From Colimorpha sp045222295 (GTDB lineage: Bacteria > Bacteroidota > Bacteroidia > Bacteroidales > P3): a stretch of DNA of 64,000 nt. Below, piece by piece: positions 60,704 to 64,000 of this stretch; the first letter of the stretch is position 1, and every line of letters begins with the position of its first letter. A model generated the notes under the pieces. The model saw only the letters and a program-made list of their open reading frames with translations. It made no database searches and had not been told where the DNA came from. The stretch spans positions 1 through 64,000 of the forward strand of contig JBGUXP010000013.1 of NCBI GenBank assembly GCA_045222295.1. The letters run 5' to 3'. The position numbers were made by a program, and so were the translations under genes.

Positions 60704-61045
60704 ATGACTTTACACGAAATCGTAGACAAACTTGGTGCCTCGGTAGGCCTTGGCGCCGACAAGCTTGATAGGGAAGAGGAGTTCTGTTTTGCTTCCGACT
60801 TGATGAGCGACGTGTTGACGCTCAAGGATACGCCGGTACTGGTGACGGGCCTGTGCAATGTGCAGACTATCCGCACCTGCGACATGGCCAACCTCGAGGT
60901 AGTTATCTTCGTCCGCGGCAAGCGCCCCACGGAGGACATGGTGGAGCTGGCCGACGAGAACGACATGATTCTCATCTGCACGCCCTATTCGATGTTCAAG
61001 ACCTGCGGCATTCTTTACGGCGCCGGCATGAAACCTTTATATTAA
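60704..61045 (+). CDS. DRTGG-domain protein (hydrogenase-associated type)
   Basis: The 113-residue protein is a single small domain beginning MTLHEIVDKLGASVGLGADKLDREEEF, with ASDLMSDVLTLKDTPVLVTG near 30, TIRTCDMANLEVVIFVRGK near 56 and ILICTPYSMFKTCGILYGAGMKPL at the end. This matches stand-alone DRTGG-domain proteins that lie next to [FeFe]-hydrogenase genes in Clostridia and Thermotogae. Its biochemical role is unknown; a regulatory role is likely. Five bp separate it from the ATPase gene. The frame is open further upstream, but the start at 60704 follows a good promoter. Confidence 0.82.
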   Translation: MTLHEIVDKLGASVGLGADKLDREEEFCFASDLMSDVLTLKDTPVLVTGLCNVQTIRTCDMANLEVVIFVRGKRPTEDMVELADENDMILICTPYSMFKTCGILYGAGMKPLY

Positions 61046-61050
61046 TTGTT

Positions 61051-61464
61051 ATGCATCAGGAATATACCGTTATAGAAGGCGATTTCGTCAACGCAGGCAA
61101 GGCCTCGAGCTCGGTCAAAAAGACGTTGAAACAGTTGAATGTCAATCCCCAGGTGGTGAAGCGTGTCGTGGTGGCACTCTACGAGGCAGAGGTCAACGCT
61201 ATCGCTCACGCATATGGGGGAAAGGTTGTTGTCGACATCGATGCCGATAAAATCCACATGGTGGTGGCCGACAAGGGACCCGGTATTCCCGACATCGCCT
61301 GGGCTATGCAGGAAGGCCACAGCACGGCACGTCCTGAGGTTCGTGACATGGGTTTCGGCGCAGGCATGGGCCTGCCCAACATGCAGAAGAATGTCGACAA
61401 GCTCAACGTTACCTCCGAGGTGGGCGTTGGTACCACCGTCGAGATGGAAGTTAACTTTCAGTAG
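61051..61464 (+). CDS. Histidine-kinase-like ATPase (anti-sigma-factor/RsbW type)
   Basis: The 137-residue protein is a lone HATPase_c domain of the SpoIIAB/RsbW kind. The N box is YEAEVNAIAHAYGG near residue 50, the G1 box is DKGPGIPD near 80 and the G2 box is GFGAGMGLPNMQ near 107. No phosphoacceptor domain is present. Such proteins act as serine kinases or anti-sigma factors, but in hydrogenase gene clusters a partner is not known. Gene order DRTGG-ATPase-hydrogenase-like is conserved in anaerobes, so I infer a shared regulatory task. The stop (TAG) lies inside a short repeat. Confidence 0.86.
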   Translation: MHQEYTVIEGDFVNAGKASSSVKKTLKQLNVNPQVVKRVVVALYEAEVNAIAHAYGGKVVVDIDADKIHMVVADKGPGIPDIAWAMQEGHSTARPEVRDMGFGAGMGLPNMQKNVDKLNVTSEVGVGTTVEMEVNFQ

Positions 61465-61487
61465 TCAAGTAGTCAGTAGTTAAGTAG
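61460..61487. repeat. Short 7/8-bp repeat upstream of the hydrogenase-like gene
   Basis: CAGTAGTCAAGTAGTCAGTAGTTAAGTAGA shows TAGTCAAG, TAGTCAG, TAGTTAAG, TAGA units. It covers the end of the ATPase gene and almost the whole 25-bp spacer. Confidence 0.6.
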
Positions 61488-61489
61488 AC

Positions 61490-62854
61490 ATGGCCTTTTA
61501 TCACGCTTTACAAGTTGAGGACGAGCGCTGCATCGGGTGCTCGCGCTGTATGAAGATTTGCCCCACCGAGGCGATACGCATCTTCGGCGGCAAGGCCGCC
61601 ATTCAGGAACACCGCTGCATCGACTGTGGCAAATGCTATGAGGTATGCCCCGCCCAAGCCATCAGAATCAAGGATGACGACTTCGAGGCTTTCAAGCGCT
61701 ATCCCCACTCCGTGGCCCTACTACCGTCGGTATTCCTGGGTCAGTTCCCCGACGACATCACTGTGTCGAAGGTCTATGCCACCCTCTATGAGTTGGGCTT
61801 CGCCCATGTGATGGAGGTGGAGAGCGCCTCTTTGATTTACAAGGAGGCCAAGGAGAAATATGCCCGCGAGCATCCTGATATCCGTCCCCTGATTTCTTCC
61901 TTCTGCCCTGCCATCGTGCGCCTGATACAGATAAAATACCCGTCGTTGGTGGAGAATGTGATGCCTATCAAGGTGCCTCTTGACCTCAGTGCTATGTATG
62001 CCCTCGAGGAGCTTCAGAACCGCGGGGTGCCACGCGAGGAGATAGGACTCTTCTATATCACCCCTTGTGCCGCCAAGGTATCGGCAGTAAAGGCTCCCGT
62101 GGGCGAGGAGAAGAGTATCATCGATGGTGTTATCAATATGAACTCGCTTTTCAACCGTGTCTACAAACGTATGAAGGACAACGGTAAAGGCCATCAGTAT
62201 CCACCGCTTACGCGCCATCGACTCTCTGCCGATGCCATCCTCAGCACTCTCACCAATGGTGAGCGACGCATTTGCACAGCCAAGCGTAGCTATTCCATCG
62301 ATGGAATCGAGAATGTCATGGATTTCCTCGACAAGTTGGAGAACGATGAGGTAGAGGGCGTGGAGTTTCTCGAACTGAGGGCTTGCGACCAGAGTTGTGC
62401 CGGTGCCTTGTTGAGTGTCGACAACCGCTTTCTCTGCGGCGAGCGAATGTATGCCCGTGCTCGTCGTGCTGCCGAACGTGAGCGCAATGGTGAGATGCCG
62501 CGCGATCGTGAGATGGATAAATATAAGGACTATCTAGTTGAGAACTCGATGGTTGACGAAGTAGAACCCCGTTCGATGATGGTACTAGACAGCAATATCT
62601 CCAAGGCGCTCGAGAAGATGGAACGTATTGAAAAGATGAAGACTCATCTGCCGCAGATTGACTGTGGCGTCTGTGGCGCTCCCACCTGCGAAGCTTTTGC
62701 CACCGATGTGGTGTGCGACCGCGCACGGCTGGAGCAGTGCGTCTTCTACCGTCTGCACCTCGAATCCAATGGTAAGATGACTCTTGACGAGGGCCGCTCA
62801 AATATGTACTCTGTCTGGGGCGACGACCGAATAAGTGGGGAGATAGAGGTATGA
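61490..62854 (+). CDS. Ferredoxin plus [FeFe]-hydrogenase-like protein (probable sensor)
   Basis: The 454-residue protein has two N-terminal 4Fe-4S motifs (CIGCSRCMKICP near residue 13, CIDCGKCYEVCP near 43). A hydrogenase-like core follows with three remnants of the H-cluster motifs: SSFCPAIV near 137, TPCAAKVSA near 192 and RACDQSCAGAL near 298. The four cysteines for the cubane cluster are kept. The proton-transfer cysteine (TSCCP) is Phe here and the MPC methionine is Thr. A C-terminal Cys-rich domain (CGVCGAPTCEAFATDVVC near 392) would bind another 4Fe-4S. I infer a sensory or regulatory [FeFe]-hydrogenase homologue rather than a fast catalyst. No maturases or hydA/B/C partners are seen. 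Confidence 0.85.
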   Translation: MAFYHALQVEDERCIGCSRCMKICPTEAIRIFGGKAAIQEHRCIDCGKCYEVCPAQAIRIKDDDFEAFKRYPHSVALLPSVFLGQFPDDITVSKVYATLYELGFAHVMEVESASLIYKEAKEKYAREHPDIRPLISSFCPAIVRLIQIKYPSLVENVMPIKVPLDLSAMYALEELQNRGVPREEIGLFYITPCAAKVSAVKAPVGEEKSIIDGVINMNSLFNRVYKRMKDNGKGHQYPPLTRHRLSADAILSTLTNGERRICTAKRSYSIDGIENVMDFLDKLENDEVEGVEFLELRACDQSCAGALLSVDNRFLCGERMYARARRAAERERNGEMPRDREMDKYKDYLVENSMVDEVEPRSMMVLDSNISKALEKMERIEKMKTHLPQIDCGVCGAPTCEAFATDVVCDRARLEQCVFYRLHLESNGKMTLDEGRSNMYSVWGDDRISGEIEV

Positions 62855-62857
62855 AAA

Positions 62858-62887
62858 AAGGGCCGCGCTTCAAAAGCGCGGCCCTTT
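62858..62887. terminator. Bidirectional terminator
   Basis: GGGCCGCGCTT/AAGCGCGGCCC with a 3-nt loop is flanked by A6 on one side and TTTCT on the other. It serves the convergent hydrogenase-like and permease genes. Confidence 0.9.
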
Positions 62888-62905
62888 CTCTGTTTATTGT
62901 TTTAC

Positions 62906-64000
62906 TTATAGGCATTTCAGTACATAGCGTAGCACGAACAAAGCGGCCAGTACCCACATGGTGGGGCTGATTTTTTTGATATTGGTTTTGCCGGTGCAGG
63001 CATTGAGCAGTACGTAGACGATGATGCCAATCATGATACCATCGCTGATGCTGTAGCACAGGGGCATGAGCAACATGGTGAAGAATGCCGGGATGGATTC
63101 GCTGAAGTTGTCCCATTCAATCTTGCTGACGCCGGAGCACATCATGACGCCTACCAGGATGAGGGCAGGGCCTGTGGCCTGGGCGGGAATGGCAAGGAAG
63201 AGAGGTGCGAAAAGCAGAGCTAAAGCGAAGCAGATGGCGATGGTGAAGGCTGTGAGACCCGAGCGTCCTCCCTCGCCCACGCCGGCAGCGGACTCTACAT
63301 AAGTGGTGGTGGTCGAAGTACCCAGACAGGCGCCCGCGGTGGTGGCCACTGCATCGGCCATCAGCACTTTGCCAATACCCTCTATCTTCCCGTCTTCCTG
63401 CGTGTCATAGGCTTTCATTGATACTCCCACGACGGTGCCGATGGTGTCGAACATGTCAATGAAAAGGAAGGTGAATACGACGATGAGCATGTCCCAGGTG
63501 AAGATGTTGTGCCATTCGAACTGCATGAAGATGGGAGCGACACTGGGCGGAGTGGAGAGCACACCATCGAAGTGAGTTACGCCCAGGGGAATGCCGATGA
63601 TGCTGGTGGCGAGGATGCCCCAAAGGATGCCGCCACGGACTTTGAGGATGATGAGTACGCTGGTGATGGCGATGCCGATGAGTGCCAGAAGGGTGGCGGT
63701 ATCGGCGAAGTTGCCAAGTGCCACAAGAGTGGCTTCGTCGTTAATTACGATGCCGCAGTTTTTGAAGCCGATAAAGGCTATAAAGAGACCGATACCGGCG
63801 CTGATGGCAGTCTTTAGGCCGGCCGGAATAGCGTCGACGATGAGTTCACGGACTTTGAAGATGGTCAAAAGGATAAAGATGATACCTTCAATGAACACCG
63901 CTGTAAGTGCAAACTGCCAGCTGTATCCCATACCAAGACAGACGGTATAGACGAAGAAGGCGTTGAGACCCATGCCTGGAGCCAAACCAAAGGGCCTCTT
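62906..64000 (-). CDS. NCS2/AzgA-type purine permease (partial at the window end)
   Basis: The frame is open to the right edge, so the N-terminus is missing. Visible are 364 residues, starting KRPFGLAPGMGLNAFFVYTV, the family pattern in the first helices. Also visible are about eleven membrane helices, FLFIDMFDTIGTVVGV near residue 175, the TSTTTTYVESAAGVGEGGRSGLTAF block near 225 that shapes the substrate site, and a C-terminal GIIVYVLLNACTG. AzgA/PbuG-type members carry adenine, guanine and hypoxanthine by proton symport; xanthine or uracil carriers are less like this form. The gene converges with the hydrogenase-like gene. Confidence 0.93.
   Translation of the reverse strand, partial: KRPFGLAPGMGLNAFFVYTVCLGMGYSWQFALTAVFIEGIIFILLTIFKVRELIVDAIPAGLKTAISAGIGLFIAFIGFKNCGIVINDEATLVALGNFADTATLLALIGIAITSVLIILKVRGGILWGILATSIIGIPLGVTHFDGVLSTPPSVAPIFMQFEWHNIFTWDMLIVVFTFLFIDMFDTIGTVVGVSMKAYDTQEDGKIEGIGKVLMADAVATTAGACLGTSTTTTYVESAAGVGEGGRSGLTAFTIAICFALALLFAPLFLAIPAQATGPALILVGVMMCSGVSKIEWDNFSESIPAFFTMLLMPLCYSISDGIMIGIIVYVLLNACTGKTNIKKISPTMWVLAALFVLRYVLKCL

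Noticed and set aside
1..64000. Prophage, integrase, transposase, diversity-generating retroelement or toxin-antitoxin system
   Set aside because: I saw no reverse transcriptase, integrase, transposase, phage structural gene or recognisable toxin-antitoxin pair in the window, despite the many repeats.

Overview
The window comes from a Bacteroidota genome, most likely an anaerobic member of the order Bacteroidales. Evidence: Bacteroidota-type promoters (TTTG about 20 bp upstream of TAnnTTTG), a complete porP-gldK-gldL-gldM-gldN core of the type IX secretion system (T9SS), other T9SS parts (PorT, Plug, a PorE-like protein), cargo with T9SS C-terminal sorting domains, SufC/SufD/SufE, the methylmalonyl-CoA mutase small subunit, and a ferredoxin/[FeFe]-hydrogenase-like protein. 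Coding density is high, and genes are often joined by ATGA or TGATG overlaps.

Layout. 1-2 kb: outer-membrane barrels including PorT. 2-7.5 kb: sufC-sufD, then a PorE-like propeller protein overlapping an MsbA-type exporter. 7.6 kb: tRNA-Val(UAC). 7.9-10.6 kb: small lipoproteins. 10.7-15.6 kb (minus): OppC-type permease, MIP18-family Fe-S factor, SufE, LptF/G permease and MutA. 16-28 kb: AddA-like helicase-nuclease, TonB, ABC-F ATPase, a flavoprotein, a universal stress protein, then ruvB-hutI-lolD-rlmB. 28.4-40.2 kb: one giant 3945-residue T9SS cargo protein. 40.2-44.5 kb: tilS, plug, a DUF6266-like gene and a decayed T9SS cargo gene, all overlapping or repeat-invaded. 44.7-49.8 kb: miaB, PASTA protein, T9SS cargo protein, rluD. 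49.8-56.9 kb (minus): porP-gldKLMN plus a second gldN. 56.9-60.4 kb (minus): S66 peptidase, deacetylase, kdsC, rlpA. 60.7-62.9 kb: a three-gene DRTGG / histidine-kinase-type ATPase / hydrogenase-like module. The end holds a truncated NCS2 purine permease.

How the genes fit together. T9SS is the dominant theme: trans-envelope motor and ring (GldL/M, GldK/N), periphery (PorP, PorT, Plug, PorE-like) and at least two intact cargos lie within 57 kb. LolD, LptF/G, the MsbA-like exporter, KdsC and RlpA serve the same envelope. SufC, SufD, SufE and the MIP18 protein belong to one Fe-S assembly pathway but sit in two places, and no sufB is present.

The most unusual feature is a set of short tandem repeats with periods of 7, 9 and 11 bp. 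The 7- and 9-bp arrays often lie in frame inside conserved genes, where they encode extra loops; tilS carries four. The 11-bp arrays lie only between genes. Two palindromic interspersed repeat families are also present, and one has copies inside the reading frames of plug and of a T9SS sorting domain. All family assignments come from reading motifs by eye; no database search was run.
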